From contig CANQCG010000006.1 in the NCBI GenBank assembly GCA_947589645.1, positions 1 through 54,167 of the forward strand: a DNA stretch of 54,167 nt, written 5' to 3'. Source of the DNA: an uncultured Clostridia bacterium. GTDB taxonomy: Bacteria; Bacillota; Clostridia; TANB77; CAG-508. Every line of letters begins with the position of its first letter. The stretch's first letter is position 1. A program made the position numbers and the translations under genes. The notes below the pieces were generated by a model. The model worked only from the letters and a program-made list of their open reading frames with translations. It did no database searches and was not told the origin of the DNA. Below, in pieces: positions 9,301-16,049 of the stretch.

Positions 9301-10744
9301 AGCTTGAATTTTGATCTATAGTTGATTTTCCAGCTATTATTACATAAATTCCACACCTTTGGCCATATAAAATTATATTTTTCAATGCAGATAAAGCTTG
9401 TTCATCTAAACCGTTTGGAAAATCAAATATAGTAAGAATTTCTATTTTATAGTTATAATCTTTATTCTCACTTTTATATTCAAATATATTTTTATATTCT
9501 GTTCCTAATATATCTTGTGATATGTAATCTACTTTTTCATTAAGTGAATATATTTTTTTGATTGCAGAATCTAAACTTGTGTAAAATTTATCTTCAAAAA
9601 GTTCTGGTAATTTCTTTTTAGCATCAAAATATGTTGATACACTATTTCCATGATTCTCGCAATCTATAACACTAAATGTTAAATTCATGACTGGTACAGT
9701 AGATAAAAATGAAAACATCATTCCTTGAACCATTTGTTGTAATGCCATTTTTCCATCTTCTGCTTTTTCAATAAAGATATCAAAAGGTTCAACTGTTGAA
9801 GAAATTAAGGGAAATCTTATTTTATCATCTATTATAAGTAATTTACACTTTTCTGTGATAAAAGATATTAAAGTATTTGATTGTACAAATTCTTTAATAG
9901 GAAAATCGATATATCCTAAATATAGAATATCATTCTTAATTTGATTTGATGTGTTTACTTTTATAAATGATTTTTTATATTCTTCAATTACATCTGCCAT
10001 AAATCTTATTGTTTCTTCTGGTAAAATTACATTAAATTTACTTTCAATATCATTAGAAAGATTGTTTAATATATTCATGTATTCTGTTTCTTGTTTTTCT
10101 TTAAATGCATTTTGTGAATTAATCATCTCTTGTTTTTGCAAGCTATGTTTATCCTTCATTTCTGTAATTGTTTCTTCTGCTGCCATATTTAAATTATTTT
10201 TCATCTCTTCAATAAAATCTTTTACTGTATTTTGAAGGATTATTAATTCTTCATAGTCTTTCTTTCTTTTACTTGAAAACATAAAATTTAAACTATTTAA
10301 AATGGATGGTAACATTTCTTCAGAATATTTTTTACTAATTGATGCAAATTGATCTTTAATGTCTTTTAATATTTCAAAATAGTCCATATTGTCAGAAAAT
10401 TTATCAGTTTTTTTATCTGATAATTCTTCTAATTTTTTTTGTTTCGTTTTTACATAATATTTATCTACAGAAGATAATTTTTTATCCATTTGTGTAATTT
10501 GCTGTTCAATCCTTTTTGCATCATCAATCATAGCTTTTGAATTTTTTTCTAATGATGTAATAGCTTGCTGACAGTCTTTGTCAAATTTTTGATTTTCATA
10601 ATTATATTTATCAAGCATTTGAGCTACCTTAGAGTTATAGTCATTTTGAGATTTTATAATTTTATCATCCATTTCCCCTAAGAATAGAATGAACTCATTA
10701 ATTATAGAAATTATCTTTTTATATGAAATCGATTTTATATCCAT
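6362..10744 (-). CDS. FtsK/SpoIIIE-type multi-domain ATPase, type VII-secretion-like, without visible membrane anchor
   Basis: A 1460-residue ATPase. The ATG at 10744 is preceded by AAAGGA; a TTG 15 bases upstream would overlap that site. Residues 1-210 are predicted coiled coil. Two tandem related segments follow (about 260-560 and 590-850), each with SV(I)DCE or SIMDCE then a FDFP/YDFP strand and a GIY(V/T)-type end, but no Walker A: degenerate FtsK-like domains. The one good ATPase domain has Walker A AGATGSGKST at about 905 and Walker B ILVIMDEF at about 1010. A fourth degenerate domain ends the protein. This chain of ATPase domains resembles EssC/EccC of type VII secretion. The forkhead-associated domains and the two membrane helices of EssC are not seen. 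It is the likely motor for the small WXG100-like proteins encoded upstream. Confidence 0.8.
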   Translation of the reverse strand: MDIKSISYKKIISIINEFILFLGEMDDKIIKSQNDYNSKVAQMLDKYNYENQKFDKDCQQAITSLEKNSKAMIDDAKRIEQQITQMDKKLSSVDKYYVKTKQKKLEELSDKKTDKFSDNMDYFEILKDIKDQFASISKKYSEEMLPSILNSLNFMFSSKRKKDYEELIILQNTVKDFIEEMKNNLNMAAEETITEMKDKHSLQKQEMINSQNAFKEKQETEYMNILNNLSNDIESKFNVILPEETIRFMADVIEEYKKSFIKVNTSNQIKNDILYLGYIDFPIKEFVQSNTLISFITEKCKLLIIDDKIRFPLISSTVEPFDIFIEKAEDGKMALQQMVQGMMFSFLSTVPVMNLTFSVIDCENHGNSVSTYFDAKKKLPELFEDKFYTSLDSAIKKIYSLNEKVDYISQDILGTEYKNIFEYKSENKDYNYKIEILTIFDFPNGLDEQALSALKNIILYGQRCGIYVIIAGKSTIDQNSSSKELQDSIKKIKENCINIQQTSNSFEYATIPFVSLPMPSKPEFGNFFSKYILINDGIKNKGIALPQDIRNLMESKTDEDLQENIDNIKTAISEYNEKFGTSPDESAIYLRKIPIGITHYPSDLFIDSFGYEQIQKEFRDENGKIALPLFMDCGASCNFLTTYTESTRNKMLDFANHIIWSTLSMFPVAKINVSIMDCEQKGGSIQQFLDFKKDCVDAFDEKIYTNKEDITEFLQKINIKIDDLIQNKLSNKYKNLLDYNQNNPNRAEPCKLLVIYDFPSGFESRNIELLLNILKNGGKCGIYTLIGYNKDVDYSSYNGIDDMLNKMKTYSSIIEIADKNYYIEPFNLPVTIKEPLDNLTISEFIKKYKEVSIKIKGKGFSFEDILDKELFSRNTDKDLSIPIGIGDGESIIPIVFGKGSSHHALVAGATGSGKSTLLHTLIMSAMLHYTPDLLNLYLMDFKGGTEFKIYDSYRLPHIKLLALDAMQEFGESILEDLVSEIERRSEKFKSVNASKLSEYVKLSGNAMPKILVIMDEFQILFNDSTNRKVANHCAELTKRIVTEGRSYGIHLLMATQSTKIISDLSLDSGTIEQMRIRIGLKCGEYDARYLFTDRNDTKALDMMRGPIGTAVLNEEYTEQDNIGLRAAFCDDKTQEKYLNLIAAKFADCEYNMQSFEGSKTTDLMAVLPVEMTDKLPISIKIGTLIKVADPLSAIFDKKRKHNTLICGANEKMNENIINLYTLGVLLNEKTKLLYIDGDLILDGNIPEDSYYTEFSRFGERFKIAQTRADIIKFIKEAYDFYLDAKKNITDKQLVVLIKNFQYLDVLKNIIKGENVNESDYLEETEEIQENDDNDFMSSNAFDFGFDSSSSSDENVSAKFIKLIDDGSAYGINFIITSLEFQSVKECMYYGENVLNKFPERYVFALNDSDADSLIDGVSLKSLKDNTVYYTDSLKSTFQLKPYIFPKKKELEEFLDKLLKR

Positions 10745-10763
10745 TTTTATTCCTTTCAACTAT

Positions 10764-11915
10764 TTATTTTTCTTCTAATTCATATTTACATGTACATTTA
10801 TCTCTACAATCCTTTTTGCCGAATCCAACTACTAATGAAGTTGTAACTTGTAATGGATAGCTAAATATTTCAAGCATTTCTCCTCCTATTTCAGGATTAT
10901 TTGTATTGCAAACAATTGTATATTGTTTTAAATTATTAAGTAATCGTGGTATGTAATCTTTATTGTTACTATTCAAAATATCTATTATTAATTTAATTCC
11001 AATAGTTGTTATAAAGTTAATGTCAACAGATATGCCAGGTTCAAATTTTACTGCTTCAATATCCTCTTTATTTGAATAAACATGATGGTTAGCTTGTACA
11101 CGTGAAGACATATTAGACCCTGCTCCTAAAGCACATTCATAACAAGGCATTCCTTTATTTGGTATATGATAAAATATTTCTCCGGCACAAGCTCTTTCCC
11201 AAAATCCTAGAGAAATAAAATATGATGAATAGTAAATACTAATACGATTTGCATAAACATCAGCAGCTCTATTGTCTGCACATCCAACAAATATTGTTTC
11301 TTCAGGTTTACAAAATTCATCAAGTGTAGCTTTTGGTAAATTTTCTACAACTCCCTCAAAACTTATTACATTAACTTTTGGATTAATATTTTTTAATTTT
11401 CGAGTTAATGCATTTATTTTTAAATCTCCTACATCTTCTATTCCACATTGATGTCTGCATATATTATGATATTCCATAACATCTGGATCAACTAGTAAAA
11501 AATTTCCTACTCCAGATTTAGCAAGTTCCATTGCAACTAAACTTCCAACTGAGCCACATCCTAAAATAACTGCACGTTTTTTAGCCATTACATCAGTTTC
11601 TAATATTCCTTTATTTCTTGAAAAAATATTTTGATATAAACTATATACTTCTACCTTTATTTTCTTTCCATTACTATAAAAGTCTATAATATCACCATTA
11701 TATATAGCACATAAATTATTATTATTAGGTTTACTTCCCTCAGGTAAAATATCACATAAGAAATCTCCCCTATTTTTTATCTCTTCTGGAAAAATGTTAA
11801 ATATATTAGTATCTTTAAAATATTTTCCATAAAGTTTGTTTGATGTTTTATCTTTTAATTGCTCGTCTGATATAAATACTACTTTTTCAATTTCATCACC
11901 AAAAAAATTATCCAT
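10764..11915 (-). CDS. ThiF/E1-like ubiquitin-activating-type adenylyltransferase
   Basis: A 383-residue member of the ThiF/MoeB/E1 superfamily, whose enzymes adenylate the C-terminus of a ubiquitin-like protein. The first 110 residues form an extra N-terminal domain that I do not recognise. The adenylation domain shows GCGSVGS at 119-125, LLVDPDVMEYHNICRHQ with the conserved Arg at about 154, DLKINAL with Lys at about 166, and VGCADN with Asp at about 214. CxxC at 258-261 and cysteines at 370, 374 and 376 could bind zinc. C243 (FWERACAGE) is a possible transfer cysteine, but this is a guess. Its start lies 2 bases after the stop of the JAMM gene, so the genes are cotranslated. Partner modifier unknown. 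Confidence 0.85.
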   Translation of the reverse strand: MDNFFGDEIEKVVFISDEQLKDKTSNKLYGKYFKDTNIFNIFPEEIKNRGDFLCDILPEGSKPNNNNLCAIYNGDIIDFYSNGKKIKVEVYSLYQNIFSRNKGILETDVMAKKRAVILGCGSVGSLVAMELAKSGVGNFLLVDPDVMEYHNICRHQCGIEDVGDLKINALTRKLKNINPKVNVISFEGVVENLPKATLDEFCKPEETIFVGCADNRAADVYANRISIYYSSYFISLGFWERACAGEIFYHIPNKGMPCYECALGAGSNMSSRVQANHHVYSNKEDIEAVKFEPGISVDINFITTIGIKLIIDILNSNNKDYIPRLLNNLKQYTIVCNTNNPEIGGEMLEIFSYPLQVTTSLVVGFGKKDCRDKCTCKYELEEK

Positions 11916-11917
11916 TA

Positions 11918-12496
11918 CTACAAATTTCCTCCATTTTCTTCATTGTTATTTTTTAAAATTTCTTTTATGATATCATCTTTATATAAAATACTATACATTT
12001 TATTTTTAAGTCTTTGTTCTGATTTTAATTTTAAATATTCTGGTGGAATAAATTCATCTCCAACTTTATATTGTATTTTTGTATATTTACATGGCTGATC
12101 TACATGATACATTGTGAATCTAAATTCCGGATCTACATTTACTAATCCTGAAATTGCACCTTCAGGTCTCATTCTCGCATATTTTGCATTTGTTCCATCA
12201 TCAGTATGTGAAAATACATCGAAAGAACCAGGATGTCTATGCCATAATCCTATAAGATTTAAAGGCTTATCATATAATTTAGCAATTTTATTTATTAAGT
12301 GTTCTGTATATTTTTGATCATATTCAAAATATGTAACTTTAAAAATCGAATTTGGTCCTGGATCTATTGTTTCTATTATATACCAAGTATCATTTTCTAT
12401 AGTTCCTAAAAATAGCCCTCCAGTTTCTGTTTTTATTTTTTCAGCTGTTTCAGCTAAAACTGCCGTAAAAGCTCTATTAGAAAAAATTACTTCCAT
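11918..12496 (-). CDS. JAMM/JAB-domain metalloprotease (deubiquitinase-like)
   Basis: A 192-residue JAB/MPN+ protein. The full JAMM zinc signature is present: Glu25 in TETGGLFLG, then HRHPGSFDVFSHTD with His86, His88, Ser96 and Asp99, spaced H-x-H-x7-S-x2-D. Such enzymes remove ubiquitin-like proteins from targets or trim their C-termini. The gene lies directly upstream of the E1-like gene with a 2-base gap and downstream of the E2-like gene. This is the usual set (E2, JAB, E1) of predicted bacterial ubiquitin-like pathways. An intact catalytic site argues for an active isopeptidase. Confidence 0.88.
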   Translation of the reverse strand: MEVIFSNRAFTAVLAETAEKIKTETGGLFLGTIENDTWYIIETIDPGPNSIFKVTYFEYDQKYTEHLINKIAKLYDKPLNLIGLWHRHPGSFDVFSHTDDGTNAKYARMRPEGAISGLVNVDPEFRFTMYHVDQPCKYTKIQYKVGDEFIPPEYLKLKSEQRLKNKMYSILYKDDIIKEILKNNNEENGGNL

Positions 12497-12509
12497 GTTA
12501 GTTCCTCTT

Positions 12510-12537
12510 TTCCTATTTTATATAATATTGTTTATTT
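12510..12537 (-). promoter_or_regulatory. Possible internal promoter for the JAMM-E1-ATPase genes
   Basis: Downstream of the hairpin at 12546-12580 the minus strand reads TTACTT, a 17-base spacer and TAAAAT, ending about 25 bases before the JAMM start codon. Position is good but the -35 box is poor and the region is very AT-rich. Confidence 0.3.
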
Positions 12538-12545
12538 AAGTAAAA

Positions 12546-12580
12546 GAAGTGTTTATTCTATGCTTTTAGATAAACACTTC
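12546..12580 (-). terminator. Hairpin with T-rich tail between E2-like and JAMM genes
   Basis: GAAGTGTTTAT and ATAAACACTTC form a perfect 11-bp stem, 7 bases after the stop codon of the E2-like gene. On the minus strand it is followed by TTTTACTT. It should end or reduce transcription between the two halves of the cluster, or act as a processing site. Confidence 0.6.
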
Positions 12581-12586
12581 ATAATA

Positions 12587-13102
12587 TTAATAATTGCCTT
12601 CTAAAGCAACATCATCACTTATCTCACCATTTAACCACATCTCACATAATACAATCCATTTACAAGCCCAACTAAGTGCAGATGCTGCAGAAGTTGATCT
12701 ATTTTGTCCGGCTTTAAAATATTTAGGGTCTGCTGTACAAATAAAATATTCTTCGTTTCTTCCAAAATTGCTTCTATATATGTGTGGTAATCCTAAACCT
12801 AGTCCTGCTTCTGGTCTAATTGGCAAATTACGTGCAATATCTTTTAATCTTGGAGATACAGGTAAAATTTGAATTGATCCCCCATATTCACCATCAGCAG
12901 TATATGGATGATTGTTTTTGTAAATTAACATTAAATCCCATACCATACCATTAGGACCAGTTGGTTGAACTTTTCCTCTCCAATATAATCTTCCAGAACC
13001 ATCTTGTAATTGGTTTATTTTAAAAGATGGAAAAAACTTTCTCATAGCAGCAACTTCTGCTTTGTATAGTTCTGGGTCACTTTCATACCAATAAAATGCC
13101 AT
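12587..13102 (-). CDS. E2-like (UBC-fold) protein
   Basis: A 171-residue protein whose order of motifs resembles a ubiquitin-conjugating E2. There is a helical start, then strands (GRLYWRGKVQPTG, VWDLMLIYKNNHPYT), a proline-rich stretch (IQILPVSP), LPHIYRSN with His107, and EEYFICTADP with Cys122. The last places a cysteine where the E2 active site is expected. A Trp-rich final helix (SALSWACKWIVLCEMWL) follows. In E2s the cysteine carries the modifier received from E1. Its neighbours are JAMM and E1-like genes, which strongly supports the call. AGGAGG precedes the ATG. The fold assignment rests on motif order and context, not on a search. Confidence 0.62.
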   Translation of the reverse strand: MAFYWYESDPELYKAEVAAMRKFFPSFKINQLQDGSGRLYWRGKVQPTGPNGMVWDLMLIYKNNHPYTADGEYGGSIQILPVSPRLKDIARNLPIRPEAGLGLGLPHIYRSNFGRNEEYFICTADPKYFKAGQNRSTSAASALSWACKWIVLCEMWLNGEISDDVALEGNY

Positions 13103-13118
13103 TTTATTTTCCTCCTTT

Positions 13119-13289
13119 TTATGCTAATTTTCCTTCTGGAACAGATATTGCTGGGGTATCACTATTTTCTGCTTCATCTTTAAATTCAACTTCTCCTGTT
13201 GGAGTTACTACTACTTCCCCATTTGTTCTTAATGCTTCAGCTAAAGCTCTACGACGTTGAGCAATAGCATTATTATCATTTTCATCCAT
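13119..13289 (-). CDS. 56-residue acidic protein between E2-like and zinc-finger genes
   Basis: ATG at 13289 with AGGAGGAAG eight bases upstream, stop at 13119; 56 codons. The protein starts MDENDNNAIAQRRRALAEAL, a likely helix with three arginines, then VVVTPTGEVEFKDEAE and an apparently disordered tail ending VPEGKLA. It is tightly packed, 16 bases from the E2-like gene and 32 from the zinc-finger gene, so it is almost certainly a real operon member. No family is recognised. It is too short for a full beta-grasp ubiquitin fold. It could be a small disordered modifier or an adaptor, but that is speculation. Confidence 0.7.
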   Translation of the reverse strand: MDENDNNAIAQRRRALAEALRTNGEVVVTPTGEVEFKDEAENSDTPAISVPEGKLA

Positions 13290-13321
13290 TTTATATCTTC
13301 CTCCTATTATTATTTTATTAT

Positions 13322-14230
13322 TTATGCTGCAACAAAGTTTCTAATAATTTCTCCGTTTTCTGCTATTGTAGTTGTAGCTCTTCTTAACATTTGATCAGCT
13401 GCTTCTTCACCACTATCTCTAAGTACTCTTGCATATGAGTTATTATATAATTCGCTACCTTCTTGCATAAGTGTCTCTAAATCAACACCTCTATTTTTAA
13501 CAGCTACTTCCATATAAGCCATAAAGTCTTGTAATTGTTGTAATGCTTCCATATCTTGTTTAATTGCTTTTGATGCTTTTATTATATAAATTGTATAATT
13601 AATTAATTTAGCTATTGTTCTTATGGTACATTGTACTGCTACAATTAGAAATTTAAGAATTCCTGTTAAAAAGTTAAAAATTGCATTAGCTATACTACCA
13701 CCTGATGCTAATTCAAAAACACCTTTGAAAACTTCAACTAGTGCAGAACCAATTGGTTTTATTGCTACAAGTAAAGAACCACATATCATTGCAAATATTA
13801 ATGCCATAATAGGTCCATCAGATGCGCCCATCATTGCACCTATAACTACGCCAACGATTGTTAATATGTATTGGAACATTATCTTATTTTTATCTTTCTG
13901 TAATTTACGTTTGTCTTCTTCAACTAAAGCTTTGCAACAATCATAGCAAAGATTTTGTCCTGCATATTGACCTCCATCTACTGAGCAACTTTCAGCACAA
14001 TCCTTACATATACTCTTACCACATCTTACACAATGTGCAACTGCTGGTTCTGATGGGTGATGATAACATACTTCACCATCAATTTTTCCATTTGCTGGTG
14101 CTCTAAAAGTAGGTACTTCGTCTTCAGATGGTGGTGTAAATGTTGGTATTTCTTCTTCTGCTGGTCCTTTAAATGTAGGTATTTCTTCAACATTATTTTC
14201 TACTTCCTTATTTTCTTCTTTTATTTCCAT
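13322..14230 (-). CDS. B-box-type zinc-finger membrane protein with repeated PTF motifs
   Basis: A 302-residue protein. Residues about 16-50 hold three tandem 11-residue repeats (EEIPTFKGPAE, EEIPTFTPPSE, DEVPTFRAPAN). A B-box-like treble-clef zinc finger follows at about 55-105: CYHHPSEPAVAHCVRCGKSI, then CKDCAESC and CYDCC. Then come hydrophobic segments at about 117-137 (QYILTIVGVVIGAMMGA), 142-160 (IMALIFAMICGSLLVAI) and about 185-222. The C-terminal 80 residues are soluble and helical. RING and B-box fingers are known from predicted prokaryotic ubiquitin-like operons, where an E3 or recruiting role is proposed. Here it may anchor the pathway at the membrane. AGGAGG precedes the start. 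Confidence 0.72.
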   Translation of the reverse strand: MEIKEENKEVENNVEEIPTFKGPAEEEIPTFTPPSEDEVPTFRAPANGKIDGEVCYHHPSEPAVAHCVRCGKSICKDCAESCSVDGGQYAGQNLCYDCCKALVEEDKRKLQKDKNKIMFQYILTIVGVVIGAMMGASDGPIMALIFAMICGSLLVAIKPIGSALVEVFKGVFELASGGSIANAIFNFLTGILKFLIVAVQCTIRTIAKLINYTIYIIKASKAIKQDMEALQQLQDFMAYMEVAVKNRGVDLETLMQEGSELYNNSYARVLRDSGEEAADQMLRRATTTIAENGEIIRNFVAA

Positions 14231-14245
14231 TGTAATTCCTCCTAT

Positions 14246-14512
14246 TTAAAAAGATATTTTATTATATTTTTCTACTATTTTAATTAGTTTTTCTACTTTA
14301 TCTCTAGTTTTCTTTAATGTAGGCATTGGCTCTAATAATTTTGTATTTAATTCTTTAATAGCTTTTAAGAATTGTGTACCTTTTTCATCTGACCAATCTA
14401 CTTTATTCATAAATTGTGTTAATTTATCATTTAAAGCAAAAATTTCTTTTGCACCATTATTTATAAGATCTTTCATATCTGTTAAATCTTTAACTGATGT
14501 ATTAACAGCCAT
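14246..14512 (-). CDS. WXG100-like small helical protein (A)
   Basis: An 88-residue all-helical protein starting MAVNTSVKDLT; AAAGGAGG precedes this ATG, so a longer frame beginning at TTG 14530 is rejected. A tryptophan turn (KVDWSDEKGTQF) sits between two helices, like the W-x-G bend of WXG100/ESAT-6 proteins, which are exported as helical hairpins by type VII systems. The glycine is replaced (WSD). It is encoded next to a second such protein and in the same cluster as an EssC-like ATPase. Family call by size, shape and context. Confidence 0.62.
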   Translation of the reverse strand: MAVNTSVKDLTDMKDLINNGAKEIFALNDKLTQFMNKVDWSDEKGTQFLKAIKELNTKLLEPMPTLKKTRDKVEKLIKIVEKYNKISF

Positions 14513-14530
14513 TTTATTTCCTCCTTTCAA

Positions 14531-14815
14531 TTAAACAATTGGTGTATCATATTCTATGATGTATTCTCTTATTTTCTTAAGAGTTTGTTCTATGCCAACT
14601 ATATCTAATCTTGCTGTACGTAATGATGTAAGACTTTCATCAACTGATTTTTTAACTTCTTTATATCTATCATCATTCCAATTTTTTCCTATTTGAGTGC
14701 TTTTATCATTCATATTTTTAATTAATTTTGCAGATTTATTTAGAACACTATTACAAATGTCCAAAGCCTCATCTACTGTCTCTTTGCTAATTTCCATTTT
14801 TTTATTGTCTGCCAT
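14531..14815 (-). CDS. WXG100-like small helical protein (B)
   Basis: A 94-residue helical protein (MADNKKMEISKETVDEALD) with a tryptophan turn (IGKNWNDDRYKEVKK) midway between two long helices, again W-x-D rather than W-x-G. AAAGGAGAT lies ahead of the ATG. It lies 18 bases upstream of the start of protein A, suggesting the two are made in equal amounts and may pair, as ESAT-6/CFP-10 type proteins do. Likely a secreted substrate or structural partner of the FtsK-type ATPase. Confidence 0.62.
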   Translation of the reverse strand: MADNKKMEISKETVDEALDICNSVLNKSAKLIKNMNDKSTQIGKNWNDDRYKEVKKSVDESLTSLRTARLDIVGIEQTLKKIREYIIEYDTPIV

Positions 14816-14871
14816 ATTTTTTCATCTCCTTTCAAACTTTAAAAATAATAATATATATATAAAATTAAAAA

Positions 14872-15615
14872 CTATGTATTTAAATACTCTTGCACATAAG
14901 ATATACATTTTTCTATACCAGAAAGAGTATTTGAACTATGATCTAATACCTTGTGCTTAAATTCTTTTGAAGTTTCTTCTAATTCTTCTAGACTATCATT
15001 TAGCTTTTTGCCAGATTCTTTTAAATTTTCTAATTTATCCATAGATTTTGCAAGCTCTTTTTTTGCAAGTTGTAGTTCATACTTTTTTTGTGATAATGTA
15101 TTTTGCAATTTTTCTAATGTAGTTTCTTGTTTATCTATATTTATTCTAGTCTGCCTTCTTTCACTTGCTAATGTATTATTATTTCTTTCTTTTTCAAAAA
15201 TTTGGCTTTGTACTTGATTAATACTATTCAAAATACTTTGTTTTGATTCATCATCTTGGCAATTTTGAAAACTAGCTTCTAATGATTGTTTTGTTGCTCT
15301 TAATCTCGTAAGATCATTATTATTTTTAAGTATAGTGTTTTCTATACTTTGCAGTTTTATTTCTAAAGAAGATATTTCTCTTTTAGTATTTGATATTCCA
15401 TTTTCTGTTTTATCTATTTCGTTTGATACTTTTTTAACAGTTGTTTCGTTTTCTATAACTTTTGTTTTTTGCTTATTAACTGTTTCTTCGCATTCTTCTT
15501 TTAATTTTTCTATGTTCTTTTTTTGTTGCTTTGCTGTTTTTTCAACATTATTTCTAAATTCTATTAGCGATTCTTGGACTATATTTAATCCTTTTTCACT
15601 TACTTGCATTTGCAT
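14872..15615 (-). CDS. Long coiled-coil protein of the secretion-like cluster
   Basis: A 247-residue protein almost wholly of heptad repeats (from about residue 15 to 225), rich in Lys, Glu, Gln and Asn, with no signal peptide or membrane helix. GGGGAAG precedes the ATG. It lies between two WXG100-like genes and so probably takes part in the same machine, perhaps as scaffold or as a long helical substrate. The N-terminus of the FtsK-type ATPase is also coiled coil, so direct contact is possible. No family recognised. Confidence 0.65.
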   Translation of the reverse strand: MQMQVSEKGLNIVQESLIEFRNNVEKTAKQQKKNIEKLKEECEETVNKQKTKVIENETTVKKVSNEIDKTENGISNTKREISSLEIKLQSIENTILKNNNDLTRLRATKQSLEASFQNCQDDESKQSILNSINQVQSQIFEKERNNNTLASERRQTRINIDKQETTLEKLQNTLSQKKYELQLAKKELAKSMDKLENLKESGKKLNDSLEELEETSKEFKHKVLDHSSNTLSGIEKCISYVQEYLNT

Positions 15616-15642
15616 AATTTCTTCCCCTATTATATATTATTT

Positions 15643-15867
15643 TTATGAATTATTATAAGATGAAAAATTTTTAATTGCTTTTTTACACTTTTCCCCAGCA
15701 TTAATTAATTCTTTTGAATCGTTGGCAATTTCTTGTATCGACTTATATAATTGTTTAAATTTTTCGTCTTTCCATTCAACATTTGCCTTATTTATTTTTT
15801 CACTTAAATTTTTTACATATGACCTAAAATCTTCTATATCTTGTAAAACTAAATCTGAATTTTCCAT
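15643..15867 (-). CDS. WXG100-like small helical protein (C), first gene of operon
   Basis: A 74-residue helical protein with the central turn ANVEWKDEKFKQLYKS, the same W-x-D-x pattern as the two other small proteins of this cluster. AGAGGAAG lies 3 bases before the ATG. It is the promoter-proximal gene, about 35 bases downstream of the predicted start of transcription, so it is likely made in high amount. Confidence 0.62.
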   Translation of the reverse strand: MENSDLVLQDIEDFRSYVKNLSEKINKANVEWKDEKFKQLYKSIQEIANDSKELINAGEKCKKAIKNFSSYNNS

Positions 15868-15909
15868 AAACTTCCTCTAATTTTGATTTAAATTTTTATT
15901 AATATACAT

Positions 15910-15938
15910 ATTTTATCATCTTTTTGCTTTATAATCAA
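15910..15938 (-). promoter_or_regulatory. Predicted promoter of the WXG100/ubiquitin-like operon
   Basis: On the minus strand TTGATT, a 17-base spacer and TAAAAT lie about 43 bases upstream of the first small gene and just downstream of the secA terminator. No operator repeat is evident. Confidence 0.6.
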
Positions 15939-15963
15939 TACTTTTTCAAATAATATTGTTTTT

Positions 15964-16011
15964 TGTAGCAAAAAAAGAAGTGCATCCATTTTGTTTTTGG
16001 ATACACTCCTT
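15964..16011 (-). terminator. Strong terminator after secA
   Basis: AAGGAGTGTATCC and GGATGCACTTCTT form a 13-bp stem with two G-U pairs and an 11-base loop, followed on the minus strand by a run of T. It separates secA from the downstream secretion-like operon. Confidence 0.9.
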
Positions 16012-16049
16012 ATAAAGTATTATATTATTGATTTCTACCACAGCAATTT

